64,000 nucleotides of DNA from assembly GCA_905221605.1 (NCBI GenBank), contig CAJNDS010002207.1, forward strand, positions 126,001-190,000, written 5' to 3'. Below are positions 55,872 through 64,000 of this stretch, piece by piece; the first letter of the stretch is position 1; every line of letters begins with the position of its first letter. A model generated the notes under the pieces. It did not search any database and was not told the origin of the DNA. It saw nothing but the letters and a program-made list of their open reading frames with translations. This DNA is from Symbiodinium natans. Lineage: Eukaryota; Sar; Dinophyceae; Suessiales; Symbiodiniaceae. Position numbers and translations under genes: made by a program.

Positions 55872-56992
55872 GTGCCTTCGCTGAGCCAGTTTATGAGGGC
55901 CTGTCGAACATGGGGTGCAGGGAAACAATTCAGGGTTCTGGCTTGGGTTGTACTAGGGGCGTTTGCTCCTAGTCCGGCACGCGTGAACTTTCTGTTCAGT
56001 GATCCCCACTGTTAATATACCCTGAGGACGATAAGATAACATCGCGTCTTTGCAACCTCGCGCATGCCCCACTGCCCGCTACATCCTCAATTTGTATTTC
56101 TCTACCACGTGCCCATCAAGCCCATGAGACTCCGTACTGTATCGTAAGGCTCTTGAAGCTCCCATTGGAGTTAGGGGTCAAGGTCCAGGCTTCGGCTTGA
56201 ACACGAAGTCTTGTGGGAAGTGGTACTGATGAGATGTCCCACCATACGAGGGCAGCCAGGATCTCAAATACCAAGACCAGCCCGCCTTCGTATATCTGCC
56301 GTATACAACAAGCTACACGGACGCGGGATTGCGGTACTTCTGCAGCGCAATGCCCCTTCCCAGAGCCCCGCTGGCACAGGAAGAGAACCTGGCAAAGAAC
56401 ATAGCCACGTTTCTGTGCCGGTGCTTTCTCTATCTAGGCTGGGCCAGGTTTTAATCAGGGTCCTCGTAGGTCTGTGCTGTTGGGTTTGTTTGGGACGGGC
56501 GGGGGAGGAAGAGTGTCCAAGAGTGGGAGCTTGCGAAACAACTTGAGCTATTTTTTCGATATTGCCTGGCTTCTCGGGGCAGGGAGTCCTCACTTTGAGT
56601 GGGCCGCAGGGGGAGAGCAGGAGGTTAAGCCATGTCAACGCACACCTGTGGCAGCATGATGCCAGGTTAGAACGATGTTCTAAAGCTTTTCTTTGCTTGG
56701 CCCCACCGAACAGGTAGCATGAGCAAGTTGGTCTTTGACCATTGCAAGACCTTCTGCGGCGCATTGAAGGCTGGATCGGGAGGGCAACCCAATGTTGAGG
56801 TTGAGACTCTTTCGGGTTAGGGTGCTGGACAACTCAGTTTGTGAGGGTCAGGGTTCCCAAAACACAAGGGTTTCGGGCGGTTTGGGCGGTTTGGAGCTTC
56901 AGCAGCTCAGGCTCCGAAGGGTCTCAGGCCAACCCGGAGATACCTACCGTGGCTGAGAGTCATGGTCCAATAGGGACGCCCTGAGAATGAGG

Positions 56993-56999
56993 GGGAGAG

Positions 57000-57039
<40 letters not shown>

Positions 57040-57045
57040 TGAGAG
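56993..57045. repeat. (GA)n microsatellite
   Basis: An interrupted GA run in an intron. Confidence 0.93.
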
Positions 57046-57153
57046 AGGGAGCGGCTTGTGTGGGGAGAGGAGGTTTGCCTCTGATAGCCATACGTGCAGA
57101 GAAGGCTTCTAAACAAATGCCGGTACGGATGAGTCCCAGTTCCTCCGGGCCAG

Positions 57154-57216
57154 GCGGGCGACTACCACTGGTATTGGATTGTGCCGGTGCCAACGTACTT
57201 GCGGAGCACCCAGCAG
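57154..57216 (+). CDS. Large gene: PVPTYL exon before a membrane span
   Basis: Acceptor CCGGGCCAG. It reads AGDYHWYWIVPVPTYLRSTQ then Q. Phase 0 exit at CAG|GCTCGT (GC donor) into 57444. Confidence 0.66.
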
Positions 57217-57443
57217 GCTCGTCTAACCTACAAGGAATTTTGTTTGGGTTGCGGGCTTTGGAAATTTGGGTGTGTTTGTGCATGCACCCTCCGTGCTCAA
57301 AGCCCTGATGGAATCAAGCCAGAAGCGCTACGCTGCAGATGTCCTCCCCAAACCCCCTTGAACATAGCAGCACCAGACGGAAGAACACCAACATGTTAAA
57401 CGGCACAGCCGGCTCAACGTTCCGCTTGCAGCTGTTTCGGCAG

Positions 57444-57494
57444 GTTGGAAGTCTGCTACTCGTGCTGCTGCTCATTCTCATGCACCTGGCATGG
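57444..57494 (+). CDS. Large gene: transmembrane segment
   Basis: Acceptor TTTCGGCAG, donor TGG|GTTGCG. It reads VGSLLLVLLLILMHLAW, a very hydrophobic helix. Confidence 0.7.
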
Positions 57495-57559
57495 GTTGCG
57501 GGCTGGGAGCGTCGGATTGAAAGTTTGGATGTTTGGGTGGTTGGACCCCGCGACTTGAG

Positions 57560-57584
57560 GATTTGTACTACTGTACGCCTGAAA
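57560..57584 (+). CDS. Candidate micro-exon (extracellular loop)
   Basis: GACTTGAG then DLYYCTPE ending at a perfect GTGAGT donor. It would fit a Cys-containing loop between membrane spans, but only 25 bases support it. Confidence 0.3.
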
Positions 57585-57850
57585 GTGAGTGACGTCCCGA
57601 CGACCGGATGACTGGCACAGTAGTGGCGGTAGGTGTCTCCTCAGCTTTGAAACGCTTGAGCCCACCCTCCTAGGTCCTAGAGTCCTCCAGGCCCGAAACA
57701 TTTACGGACTTGGCCCAGGTATGTGCAGGAGCCCGTTCTGTGGTGCATCGCCTTCGCGCAAGGTGGCGCCGCGTCCATCCCCTTGACCGCAACATGCAGC
57801 TCGGCTGCCGTGGAGCAGCAAGCGCCAAACCCTGTAGACACGAACTGGGA

Positions 57851-57885
57851 GCCGCTAGGCCGCTAGGCCGCTAGGCCGCTAGGCC
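57851..57885. repeat. 8-base tandem repeat GCCGCTAG, 4.4 units
   Basis: A perfect short array in an intron. Confidence 0.93.
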
Positions 57886-58242
57886 ATGAACGTTCCGAAG
57901 CCCAGACATGTCAAGAGCCCTGTGGGCCTTGCGGCCTTGCTTTGTGTGGGCTACTGGCGCAGGATGCGCCCCCCAAAAGCGTACGTAGAGTGTAGAGTGT
58001 CGTGTGCAACACCCAAAGCTTGGCCTTCTGAGTTGGTGCAAGTGAAAGGGTGACTGACACTTCACGTAGCAAAGGCGAAGAGGCGAATGACGTGAGGACC
58101 ACCTATGCAATGTGCTCCTGCTTCTTGGATCTTCTTGGTTCTGGATGCTTCTTAACCACTCAAGGTTCCAAGATCTTGTCGCAGTCGCCAGTCAGAAACC
58201 CACATGGAAAACATGATCCCTGTTGAGCCGCCCGAGGCTTAG

Positions 58243-58313
58243 CAATGATGATGTATTGGGCTCTGCTTATGGACTTTACCCTCCTCTCCATGCGGATTTC
58301 GGCCTTCGTGCTG
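58243..58313 (+). CDS. Large gene: transmembrane segment (MMMYWALLMDFTLLS)
   Basis: Acceptor CGAGGCTTAG. It reads MMMYWALLMDFTLLSMRISA then FVL. Phase 0 exit with a CTG|GCCCGC donor (GC) joins 59170 as SAFVLVCGN. Confidence 0.75.
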
Positions 58314-58440
58314 GCCCGCGCCTTAGAAGGGTTTCAGGGGGTTTGAGGCGGGCATCGTTCTCCCTCTTACTGCTCTGCACACATCCTGAAGGTCGCCGGT
58401 TCCTAGCTACGAATGCAATGTTGGTTTAAGGCTTCAGGTC

Positions 58441-58500
58441 ATCTGTGTATGTATGTATGCATGTACGTATGTATGTCTGTAGATGGATGGATGCATGGAT
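58441..58500. repeat. TGTA/GATG tetranucleotide tract
   Basis: Degenerate TATG and GGAT units. Confidence 0.85.
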
Positions 58501-59169
58501 CGTGGTATAGCAAAGCATCACTTTGCGCATCTTGGCTCGACTTTCACCAAACTCATGGCAGACCTCGGGGCCAAGTTTGAAAGCAACACCTAGACCCCCA
58601 AACATCCAGAGATGTTGTCCACCCCCCCATGTGGGCGCGGTCTTGTTTCTTCCCCCCTTTCGCGGACTGGGGATAGTGTGTAGGAGGCAGCGGATGAATG
58701 AAGCCTTGAACATTTACTATACGGGCTCAGGGCGTCGCCATTTGATACGTTTGGGTGAGATTGGTCTATAAGTTTGGTTTTCTGGTGCACAATGCATTCC
58801 TGAGACTTGCCTTGTGGCGGTATAGGTGTGCTGTGCCGCTGACATGCTTCCTGCTTCCTGCTCTGGCTTCTTCATCGAATGGAAGCTTGCGGAACCGCCT
58901 CGAAAGCCCAAAAGTCTTCTTCACCATGCGCAGCAGAGGCCCTGTGGAGCAGTGCTAGTGCTAGCAACCCTGGGCCCCCTTTCTGTACAAAACCTATTTC
59001 CGACCCCACCGGTAAGAACCAATCAATCCCTTTGCTGCAGCAGATCGGGATGTTTCAAGATGGTCCGTTACATTGGTATCTGGCAAAAGGATTGGGCTGC
59101 TACAGATGCCTTTGTTTGTTTCAGAGGCCTAGAGTCTAGAGTCTAGACGGCTGCCAAAGCTCCATGCAG

Positions 59170-59251
59170 GTCTGTGGAAATGTGCTTGCAGACGTTGGCT
59201 TGTTTTCGCTGGCGCTGCTGTTCCTCATACTGGCTTTTGCTACTTCGATTA
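59170..59251 (+). CDS. Large gene: TM5-like segment
   Basis: Acceptor CTCCATGCAG. It reads VCGNVLADVGLFSLALLFLI then LAFATSI. Ends phase 1 at A|GCGCCT (GC donor). Precedes the pore-like loop. Confidence 0.77.
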
Positions 59252-59493
59252 GCGCCTTGTCAGTTGATCTGGGTACCCTGTTTGGTGTCAGGTGTGCCAG
59301 CTACGCATGAGTGCTCTGATCCAACCAACAAAGCTGGTGCCTTGATAGCGCTGAAACCATAGACTCGAGGACTCGGATTTCTAGGACTTTGTGCTGAAGA
59401 CCATGGGGATTGTGGGAGAAAAATTGGGTGGTATTGGGCGTCTACTTTGGGGGAGGCCGCACCCCGAGCCGAAAAATCCCGTATTGTCCACAG

Positions 59494-59554
59494 GCTCGCT
59501 GAACCACCGCCTCGCCGAGTTTGACGGTGTCGGCCCGTGGCTGTCGGGGCTACT
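59494..59554 (+). CDS. Large gene: pore-helix-like loop
   Basis: Acceptor TTGTCCACAG. It reads SLNHRLAEFDGVGPWLSGLL, ending phase 2 at CT|GCCCCC (GC donor). Joined to 59743 it gives WLSGLLQITLGMF, which resembles the pore helix and filter region of TRP/polycystin-type channels (F-x-G...L-x-x-x-L-x-x-M). Confidence 0.72.
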
Positions 59555-59742
59555 GCCCCCTTGGCTTAGATTGGAGTGGATTCGTAGGAAGTTTTTGAAG
59601 CCACCAAGACTGCACTTGTGCTGTTCCTCACAAGTCCATGTGACTGTCTCATAGCCTCTTTTGGGGGACCACTGTATGTCTACCAGACTAGGCGATCAGA
59701 CCGTCTAACTGCTACGTCTTGCCTGCTTCTGCCCCCCGACAG

Positions 59743-59830
59743 GCAGATCACTCTTGGGATGTTCCCTGCCGCCAAGTATGGAGACTTCCGGAGTGAAGTT
59801 CCTGTTTTGGTGGCAGTGTCTGTGTTTGTG
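59743..59830 (+). CDS. Large gene: filter region and TM6-like segment
   Basis: Acceptor CCCCGACAG, then QITLGMFPAAKYGDFRSEVP and VLVAVSVFV. The donor is GTG|GCAGTG (GC). The rest of TM6 is on an exon not found in 59.8-60.9 kb. Confidence 0.74.
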
Positions 59831-60860
59831 GCAGTGCCTTGGTGGCAAAAAACTTGGCTTCTCGGTGCCTCGAATCCCTGGACCCTACACACCTCTCAAA
59901 CCCTAACCGCAACCGCTACACCCTGAGCCCCATTGTCGTCCCAAGCCGGCTGCCCAGTTCCCCTCCCCAAGAGTCCAGAGCCCCAACTCCAAGCCATGTG
60001 CCTTTTGTCACTTGCCTTTGGGCCTTTGGGAGGTTTCAAGGCATTTTGCAGTTGGGCCTGTATGATAAGCGGGGCCCACCCAAAAACGTTTATCATGAAA
60101 GACCATCCTTGGAGGCCTCCTTACGAACGGGGATTTACCACCCAACCAACCAGCCCCTGCTGCCCTGAGTGCTATGCTACCTGCTGTGTGTGGTCCTGGA
60201 TGTTGCGGTGCCTGCGTAGGAGCGTGTCAGTGCGTGCTGCTCTTTGTCCATAAGAGTTTAAAAAGCTAAGATTCACAAGCCATGTCTGCGTGTGGTTTCC
60301 GGTTACTCGAAAAAAAGCGAAAGCCAAGCAGGCAATCAAAAGCAAACACCTAAGGTGATCAGCATCTTCCTGGTCAACCTCCTCGCCTCCTCGACCGCCT
60401 TTAGGGGGATCTCCCGTAAGGCTTTGAGGATAAGGATGAGGCCCCCAACTTCGTAAAGCCCCCGCCACTCCAAAGCTTCATCCTGGCCGAACCTTCGCGT
60501 GCGGAGGGATGGGGGCCGCGAGTGGTTCAATATCCTTCGGAAGGTTTATCAAGGTTCAGAGGCGGGAATCGACCTGCCGCAGTCTTGCATAGGTCTTGTG
60601 CCCGGAATACTTGAGACCGAACCGCAAACGAATGTCATGAGTCATGTTCCACGACTCTGTGAGTGGCTCGTGGCCTGTCGAGCAGACTGCCAAAGGAGAA
60701 ATCAAGTCAGTTCTACAGGAGAGCTCGAACACCCCGCATCAACGCGTCACTTGCGGTGGGCCTGCGGGACTGTACCATAAAGCGCTGCCCTAAACCCATC
60801 AAACACCTAAACAAGAGAAAGCTCTACATTCTAGATGCGAATTCGGCAGATCGCTGCAAG

Positions 60861-60925
60861 GTGGCTCAGCTGAACCAATCGTACCGTGATATCTTCGAGG
60901 ACATGCAGGGCTTCGCTCGACTGAC
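60861..60925 (+). CDS. Large gene: post-TM6 helix (VAQLNQSYRDIFEDM)
   Basis: Acceptor TCGCTGCAAG. It reads VAQLNQSYRDIFEDMQGFAR then L. The pattern L-x-A-x-x-x-x-x-Y-x-x-V/I is the conserved helix after TM6 in TRP-type channels. Ends phase 2 at AC|GCTTCA (GC donor). Confidence 0.76.
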
Positions 60926-61324
60926 GCTTCAGCTTCAGTTGTGGCGTGCTCCCGAATGCCCCTGCCATAGGGCATCCCTAAGTCCTGAGGTTGCTGTGAC
61001 GCCCCCCCGCCCCCCGCCCCCCCCCCCCCCCAATAATCCTCCCGAAACGTGGGCTAATTGGGTGTGGTTCTTGGTAGCCCAGTGGTACCCTTTTTCTTTT
61101 TTTGGGGTTCAAAAGGTTCCTTTATAAAGTAACCAACCCAAGAAGGCTGCCCGAATCATAATACAATATGGTTACTGGACTACCAAGGGTTGAAATCTAT
61201 CAACCTGCTGGGCCTGGAGCATGAGATGTTTCCCCAACCCCCGATCTGTTTCCAGTGCTTGTCGTGCTTTTTTTCCACAGGCGCTGTCTGGATGTTCCGG
61301 TGCGCAGCCTAGGAATCGGGCAAG

Positions 61325-61389
61325 CGTGACCTCCGACATCATCGATCAGATGAGCCGGAAGCGGTGGAACAAGTTCCTCAGCCACCTTC
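61325..61389 (+). CDS. Large gene: cytosolic tail exon (RKRWNKFLSHL)
   Basis: Acceptor AATCGGGCAAG. It reads VTSDIIDQMSRKRWNKFLSH then L. GC donor (C|GCGCCT); joins 61572 as SHLRFEDPLEF. Confidence 0.74.
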
Positions 61390-61571
61390 GCGCCTGGGCC
61401 AGATTACACGTCCTGAGTACCCTAGGCCCTGCGGGCAGCAAATAGCTTCAACGCAAACCCCTGAGAGGCGGAGGGTTCGGGGTGTTGTCTGAAGGTTTGG
61501 GACTCAGGTTTCTGGAGCGTTCATAGTTCAGAGTTCATGCAGTTGCGCTTGCCTTGTTCTCCTCGGCGAAG

Positions 61572-61606
61572 GTTTCGAGGACCCGCTCGAGTTCAACGAG
61601 GGAGAT
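61572..61606 (+). CDS. Large gene: 35-base micro-exon (LEFNEGD)
   Basis: Acceptor TCGGCGAAG. It reads FEDPLEFNEGD. GAT|GCCACC donor (GC). Phase-consistent on both sides. Confidence 0.74.
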
Positions 61607-61829
61607 GCCACCCGTCTTTTGTGAAAGTGCTGCAACAAGCCTGCTTGGGCCCTGCAACTTTAGTAGATGCAGGTGGGGCGCCTATCAATGGGTCGGAGGT
61701 CTTTCATGGTGGGATTTCAAGTTCGCGACCTGCGCGTCGTGTGGATTGTTGCGTGCTGGGATCGGCGCCGCACCTGCATAGCCATGCATGCGTGCATATG
61801 CGTGCTCAGTCGGCCCACTGCCGCTCGAG

Positions 61830-61889
61830 GTTGGAATCGCCGGTGGCATCCAGGTTCTAGAGCCTGCGAATGCCAACATGGTCACCGAG
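61830..61889 (+). CDS. Large gene: GGIQVLEPANAN exon
   Basis: Acceptor GCCGCTCGAG, donor GAG|GTCAGC. Twenty codons: VGIAGGIQVLEPANANMVTE. A hallmark of the tail of this family in my recollection. Confidence 0.76.
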
Positions 61890-62274
61890 GTCAGCAAATT
61901 GAGGGATGGAAATGCGTGGGGTGGGTTTCTGCGAGCTCCCCCATATGCTCTCTGTATAGAGTCGTTCTTCAACCGGCGGCACAACTTAGCATCATCTTGG
62001 CAATCAAACCTCGCACCAAGAGCAACTCCGACAGGACATCATTAAAAGATATGGTGGTCCGACAGCTCCATCCACACCTTGGCCGCAGGAGCAAAGGGAT
62101 CTAAAGGCTTGGGGGGAGCTTTTCACTGGGGGCTTCAGCGTGTTGGGACTGGGTCTTTCAAAAAGAGTGCCCGCTTTCTCAGTCGGTTTCCTGACGTGGA
62201 GAACGGAGCACCAAGAGTCATTCCACTTGGTCCTAAGGCTCGAGTCCCCCCGCCCCGCCTCCACTCTCTCGAAG

Positions 62275-62469
62275 GATGCAGACGAGCAGAATGACGATGA
62301 CAAGTTCCTGAGGCTAGAGAAGCTGATCATCCGGGCCACAAGGAAGAAGGACAAGGCCAGCTTCCGTACTTTCGGTGCAGGGGTTATAGATTTTGAGTCT
62401 AACATTCACCAGGGTCTCCTGTACGACCAGTTTACCCCATCCTCCACGGATCTCCATAGATCCTGCTGA
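62275..62469 (+). CDS. Large gene: last identified exon, acidic/basic coiled tail
   Basis: Acceptor CTCTCTCGAAG. It reads DADEQNDDDKFLRLEKLIIR then ATRKKDKASFRTF. The frame runs to TGA at 62467; a donor G|GTGCAG near 62373 is also possible, so the exact C-terminus is uncertain. Confidence 0.68.
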   Translation, partial: DADEQNDDDKFLRLEKLIIRATRKKDKASFRTFGAGVIDFESNIHQGLLYDQFTPSSTDLHRSC

Positions 62470-62990
62470 GGATCCAGGAGTTCCAACCCCCAGAAGCTTT
62501 GAGGGATCGAGTTTTCCCAAGTTTGTGGTGCGAAGAAGAGGTTCACCCCCTTGTGACTGGCATGTCTCCTTCCTGTAGATATGCGAGGCGATACATGAGG
62601 CGGGATGGTGGGATGTAAGCAGCTCGCCATGGCCATTGCGGTCATGGACCTTCAGCCAAATGTGTATTTCGGGCATTTTTTGTCTTCTTGTTTGTGGAGC
62701 TTCTGAATGCACGGGCGAGTTAATGTCGGGATACCGCAGGAAATGTGTCGAACTTCAACCCCGGTGGGATCCTTTCAGGAACCTGAAGGGAGGGGGGAAC
62801 ACCTGAGTTTCGGAGGGTTGCCCGGGCCCGGATCCCTGCAGCCAGCGTGCTCCTCGCCCGCTCATGCAATACTGGCTTTCACGCTGGCTCCAGGTGAGCT
62901 GTGTGAAGTTGTAGATTGTTGAGAGAACTTAGGGATACTTGGGAATGATTTTAATTTAAGAAACAGAATATTTTGCTAGGGTTCCAAGTT
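62470..62990. other. Short spacer between the large gene and the MATH-BTB gene
   Basis: No supported coding. An AGTTCAG acceptor-like site at 62993 lies just upstream of the next start codon and could be a cis or spliced-leader acceptor. Confidence 0.55.
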
Positions 62991-63005
62991 CAGCTGAGAG
63001 AAGGC

Positions 63006-64000
63006 ATGGTTTCACAAGCTGGCAGCGAATGCAGTGCTACGGGAAGGGAGGAGCAGCTGGAGGTGACGGTTGAAGAATTTGCCAACTGTCGCCCAGGCTA
63101 TCAATGTTGGTCGCATGAGGCGGGTCCAAAAAACGCCAGCCGCCTGCAGCTCATCGTTCTCCCGAAGGGAGATGAAAACGACGGCGAGTTCCTGCGCGCC
63201 CGAGTTGTCCTGTGCCCTCCTCACAAACCCCATGGAGACGTGATGCTGGAAGTCACGGTCGTCAACGAGGTACCCGCAGCATGCCTGACACTTTCCTCAC
63301 GGTTGGTTCTCGCACCCCAAAAGCAGCGATTGGCCCGCCTTTTTCCTGTCAAACTTCTCAAAGTTACGGACATCCAGCCAGGATCAGGCTGGCTGGACGA
63401 GCATGGCCACATGCACCTGCGTGCAAGGGCTGTCTTTCCTCCGGTGATTGACCGACCTCGGCCTGCATTCCGTGAAGAACCGGACTTCACGCAGGAGTTG
63501 ACGCGAGTGAGCTTTCGATTGTCTGATGGACAACACATGTTCTTCGACAAGCGCTTGCTGATAACACGTTCGGAGTACTTCAGGAATATGTTGGCAGAGG
63601 ACCGGTACAAGGAAGGTGCTGCCAACCTGATCGATTTGAGCGGCAATCCCCAAGCTACGCAACAGAGCCTTACAGCGCTTCTCCGATTTCTTGTAGGAGG
63701 AGGGTTTTCGTCATATGGAAACAAGCACCTTGCCTTTTCGGTCCGTCGACTTGCAGATCAGTATCAGTTGGAGGAGCTTGTGCAGGCAGTTGACCGGGAC
63801 TTGGGGAGCCTGCTTTCAGAAGACAACGTCTTTGATTTCCTCGCGCAAACGTTAGGCAGCGGAGGTTCTTTGGAGTCCTCCTGCTTAGGAATGCTTGAAG
63901 GCAACGTTCGACTGTTGGAGGCTCACAGGCCATTCATGAAGCGCATCATGGACGAGCATCCAGCCCTAGCTGAGAAGATCCTGGATCTCCTCCTCGACTC
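63006..64000 (+). CDS. MATH-BTB domain protein (3' end outside window)
   Basis: ATG at 63006 opens 331 codons without a stop to the window end. Residues about 45-145 look like a MATH/TRAF-like beta sandwich (LQLIVLPKGDE, GWLDEHGHMHLRA). Residues about 167-275 are a BTB/POZ domain: VSFRLSDGQHMFFDKRLLIT, RSEYFRNMLAE, then LADQYQLEELVQAVDRDL and SEDNVFDFL. MATH-BTB proteins usually act as substrate adaptors of CUL3 ubiquitin ligases; that role is inferred from family. The frame is also open upstream to 62955, and AG at 62992-62993 may be the acceptor, so this could be an internal exon with an earlier start. Confidence 0.82.
   Translation, partial: MVSQAGSECSATGREEQLEVTVEEFANCRPGYQCWSHEAGPKNASRLQLIVLPKGDENDGEFLRARVVLCPPHKPHGDVMLEVTVVNEVPAACLTLSSRLVLAPQKQRLARLFPVKLLKVTDIQPGSGWLDEHGHMHLRARAVFPPVIDRPRPAFREEPDFTQELTRVSFRLSDGQHMFFDKRLLITRSEYFRNMLAEDRYKEGAANLIDLSGNPQATQQSLTALLRFLVGGGFSSYGNKHLAFSVRRLADQYQLEELVQAVDRDLGSLLSEDNVFDFLAQTLGSGGSLESSCLGMLEGNVRLLEAHRPFMKRIMDEHPALAEKILDLLLD

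Larger units (their letters stand above)
22266..62469 (+). other. Composite locus: giant multi-exon gene, alpha-CA-like / globin / TRP-like channel
   Basis: Sixty or so short + strand exon candidates run through this span, and from 47230 onward they chain by phase into one reading frame with few gaps. The domain order is: unknown modules, alpha-carbonic-anhydrase-like domain (about 32.6-35.6 kb), globin-like domains (about 40.9-50.5 kb), ankyrin-like segment, multi-pass membrane region with a pore-like loop (55.8-59.9 kb), and acidic tail. From memory, unverified, this order matches a large uncharacterised protein family seen in dinoflagellate gene models. Whether everything from 22 kb belongs to one gene is uncertain: the 23.5-25.0 kb tandem genes interrupt it, and some exon links upstream of 47 kb are not phase-proven. 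It could be two adjacent genes. Confidence 0.7.

Noticed and set aside
1-64000. tRNA, rRNA, CRISPR arrays, IS elements, bacterial operons, reverse transcriptase or transposase
   Set aside because: Looked for by eye on both strands; none found. No catalytic motif of a mobile element was seen in any frame.

Overview
The window reads as nuclear DNA of a dinoflagellate, probably Symbiodiniaceae or Suessiales-like; the species is not determinable from sequence alone. The evidence is a tandem array of near-identical genes, all supported genes on the + strand, tiny exons in a low-density landscape, GC-AG introns that outnumber GT-AG ones, G/C-ending codons, and long spacers full of microsatellites and CCTGAA/TTCAGG/CCCTAAA-type short motifs. 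I see no bacterial features, CRISPR, rRNA, tRNA or recognisable transposase/reverse transcriptase.

1-14.6 kb: a head-to-tail array of four copies (the first cut by the window edge) of a ~3.9-kb unit. Each complete copy has a signal-peptide exon, one intron and a long exon. Together they encode a 785-residue secreted, probably GPI-anchored protein with a glycosyltransferase-like domain (EMD acidic motif, HINGNA motif), a C-terminal SEA-like region, a poly-Thr linker and an Asp-Asp-Gly tract. 14.6-20 kb: mostly non-coding with simple repeats.

20-25 kb: scattered exon-like blocks, then three intronless copies of a 105-residue protein of unknown function. These copies differ only at synonymous sites, yet their flanks are unrelated right up to the start and stop codons. 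They appear to sit inside, or just upstream of, the next gene.

About 22.3-62.5 kb: a very large multi-exon gene or gene series on the + strand. From about 47.2 to 62.5 kb, exons can be chained by reading phase and splice sites, with a few gaps. In order it encodes: (a) upstream modules of unknown function; (b) an alpha-carbonic-anhydrase-like domain (32.6-35.6 kb) in which two of the three zinc-ligand histidines appear to be glutamine; (c) two or more globin-like domains (about 40.9-50.5 kb), the last with an LGLRH proximal-His motif; (d) an ankyrin-like segment; and (e) a multi-pass membrane region with a TRP/polycystin-like TM5-pore-TM6 layout and an acidic C-terminal tail. If it is one protein, it joins a degenerate carbonic anhydrase, globins and a cation-channel-like module, an attractive candidate for a gas- or pH-sensing channel. 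That function is inference only.

63.0 kb to the end: the 5' part of a MATH-BTB protein running off the window. Exon boundaries were placed by eye from codon bias, splice consensus and phase; transcript data would be decisive.
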